From positions 1 through 64,000 of the forward strand of contig JAQZDE010000010.1 of NCBI GenBank assembly GCA_037576195.1: a stretch of DNA of 64,000 bases, read 5' to 3'. Made by a program: the position numbers and the translations under genes. Under the pieces are notes generated by a model, which was given only the letters and a program-made list of their open reading frames with translations, had not been told where the DNA came from and made no database searches. Below, one piece after another: positions 62,240 through 64,000 of this stretch; position 1 is the first letter of the stretch, and every line of letters begins with the position of its first letter. This DNA comes from Phytoseiulus persimilis (Eukaryota; Arthropoda; Arachnida; Mesostigmata; Phytoseiidae).

Positions 62240-62562
62240 TTCTGTGGGCTTCAGCCTCAACGAGGAGCTAGCTATCGACGCCGCTCGCTACGCTCGCGAG
62301 CCCTAAATGCCTGGACCCCCAGAGACCGTAGGTTCGACCCAAACGAGCGGATGGGACCATTGCTCCAGCCAGACCTGTGAATCATGGAGTTCCCCTGGGG
62401 AGTGTGCTGGAGATGGCTTACTACCGTCTGTATACAGTCTTCGCGACTCTAGTCAAAGGTACTATACCTGGGAAAATATTTCATGGTTGCCTGAAACAAA
62501 TATCTCGCTCCGACGACATACTCTTCAATTTGTACGAGATAGAGGCGAGAACAACCGGTTGA
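62240..62562 (+). other. Possible short 3' exon-like frame upstream of tandem AATAAA
   Basis: A frame from about 62340 to TGA 62560-62562 contains VLEMAYYRLYTVFATLVKG, preceded by an acceptor-like ttgctccag ending near 62367. AATAAA follows at 62576 and 62596. It could be a terminal exon of an unrecognised + gene, or simply part of the 3' untranslated region of the gene at 60383. Nothing upstream clearly joins to it. Confidence 0.18.
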
Positions 62563-62575
62563 TGGAGTGATGGAT

Positions 62576-62601
62576 AATAAAACATAGAAACGTGCAATAA
62601 A
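62576..62601 (+). terminator. Tandem poly(A) signals AATAAA (62576, 62596)
   Basis: Two exact AATAAA copies 20 bases apart, about 940 bases after the stop of the gene ending at 61639 and the first on this strand after it. They are a plausible end for that transcript. Confidence 0.4.
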
Positions 62602-63530
62602 GCAATCCAACGATTGTTTAGAATGTATCCAGGCATTTTTTCTTCGCCAAACTCCGTCGAGGCAAGACTTCTCGGTCCGATGGGGAATTTTTCGGAGCAG
62701 GTGCTACGGGGTGCGTTGTTCGTCAAGGCCAACTGATTCCCCGGAGTTAGGTTCTGTTAGGTTACTGAACTACAACTTTCATGCTCATTCGTTGTCGTCA
62801 TCCGTCAGGTTGGCTACGAGCCCTATAACATCGATGGTGTCGTCTCGACAGCGATCTCCCGCGGACAAGCATGCAACGAAAGCCCACTTCAGAACGCAGA
62901 TCACTCTGAATCCACGAGATTCTTCTCCAAGAAATAATGAGTCCTCGAATACCGATGGGCCGTAGTCCGAGTTAAACGATGCTGCCCAGCGGAACCCGAA
63001 ATGGAACGAAGTGAAGCTGCGTCCCTGAACGGCGGCTGAGCACGGATTCGAAAAAGAAGACAACCGAACACAAATAGAGTCCAAGGGTATATCCTTCGCA
63101 GAGGCGATCGCGAAGCTCGCAGCCTGTGTATATCTTACAGTGCGATGACGGATACAGTTCTAGAATAATGCGAACTGTCCGTCGAACCCGGAATCGCCTC
63201 CATGACCCCCAAAAGTAAGATCAGATCGGTCCCGGAATCACCTCGGCCGTCGACTCCCAGGGTTCGATATCGACCACATTGAGGATCACTGAGCTAGATT
63301 ATCCCTTCATGGGTAAAGGATCGGAGCAAAAACCTCTTTCCGATGTTAGGAATGAGATGAGCTGGGGAGTCCGTTCCATCGTCAGCTTACGAACATCCAA
63401 GTTTCCCGAGTTACAGACAGCATTTTGGAATCCGACCTGCTTCATTCTTCTCTGTTGGTTTGAATTGCCCCGTGCTGCTGGTCCACTGGAGACCTTGACC
63501 TCGAAGTCGACCTCTTACAGAAAAGTATCC

Positions 63531-63736
63531 CTATAGGATTGGCCATATTGGAGACGATTCGCACTCGGTCGACATTCTGACGAAGGGAGAGAGATTCGGC
63601 CTAATCCTTAGAAGTGTCAAGTTTTCCGCCGCTCGGGAAACTTCATGTTCGAGCTCAACTGGAGCTGCTTCAAACACATCATCTGATTGTTCCGACATCT
63701 CTTCATCGCCCCTTTCCTCCGTGATCACGTCACAGC
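63531..63736 (-). other. Possible minus-strand exon at the right edge
   Basis: After an acceptor-like cgttcctggtcag, a frame begins CDVITEERGDEEMSEQSDD, passes an ATG in good context at about 63698 and ends with a stop at 63531. It is acidic and protein-like but short. It could be the last exon of a gene lying mostly beyond the window, or chance. Confidence 0.2.
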
Positions 63737-64000
63737 CTGACCAGGAACGGAAGTATTTGAACTTTACGTGGGAGGACAGCTAATCATGAGCGTCACAGAT
63801 TCGACGGGGAGTTTTCATTAAGCTCGAAACACGTTCAAGATCACAATTTTTCAAGCTACTCAGAGTTCAGCTCCGGCTGTTCAGCGGCTCCAAGGTAGCT
63901 CGTAGGGTCTCCTGGCGACTTCTTGAGAGATCAATCGGCCTCTTCTAGGTCCATTCCATGGCAGTAGGGTACGAGTATGAAGCGGCGCCACGACATTCCA

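Larger units (their letters stand above)
61640..64000. other. Right-end region, otherwise unassigned
   Basis: Apart from the poly(A) signals and the two weak exon-like frames listed, I see nothing supported. A 159-codon minus frame at 61653-62132 lies opposite the presumed 3' untranslated region of the SOCS-box-like gene and has random-looking composition. Confidence 0.4.

Noticed and set aside
62260-62345. Possible tRNA from the B-box-like gtaggttcgaccc
   Set aside because: No matching A box or acceptor stem upstream.
1-64000. Prokaryotic features (operons, CRISPR arrays, insertion sequences)
   Set aside because: The window is clearly a eukaryotic nuclear sequence with spliced animal genes; no evenly spaced direct repeats were seen.

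Overview
This window is eukaryotic nuclear DNA. Genes are split by GT-AG introns, exons carry no bacterial-style ribosome sites, and intergenic and intronic DNA dominates. Two well-known animal gene families are present: a FoxP forkhead transcription factor and an integrin alpha chain. The arthropod-type pair of alternative FoxP forkhead exons, many introns of about 100-130 bp and fairly GC-balanced DNA suggest an arthropod, with a chelicerate such as a mesostigmatan (phytoseiid-like) mite as my best guess. The species is inference; I could not run a search.

Layout. Bases 1-15308 hold no recognisable protein gene. They are rich in CAG/GTT triplet runs and CTTG/CTGG tetranucleotide runs, and contain two possible untranslated FoxP leader exons ending at 7022 and 10914. 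The FoxP coding region runs on the + strand from 15321 to 28641 in eight exons. A second forkhead exon at 26717-26902 carries its own stop codon, so two proteins of about 1015 and 822 residues are predicted. A 5.2 kb spacer separates it from a convergent minus-strand integrin alpha gene (46397 down to 33846, 13 exons, 1070 residues). The first integrin intron is 7.9 kb and the other twelve exons are tightly packed.

From 46.4 to 60.4 kb I find no intact gene, but several blocks look like decayed or unrecognised coding sequence. The clearest is on the minus strand at about 57.9-58.7 kb. At 60383-61639 (+) lies an apparently intronless 418-residue gene with a SOCS-box-like C-terminus. The right end, 61.6-64.0 kb, has tandem AATAAA signals near 62.58 kb and one possible minus-strand exon at about 63.5-63.7 kb.

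Functional picture. FoxP is a DNA-binding regulator that dimerises through its zinc finger and leucine zipper. The integrin alpha chain is a cell-surface adhesion receptor subunit, and the third gene is probably a substrate adaptor for a cullin ubiquitin ligase. They look like unrelated neighbours, not a pathway. The most interesting signal is the pair of FoxP forkhead exons: the second replaces the base-reading histidine of the recognition helix and adds an AT-hook-like RGRPKR motif. Two integrin introns that are multiples of three and free of stop codons are also worth attention.
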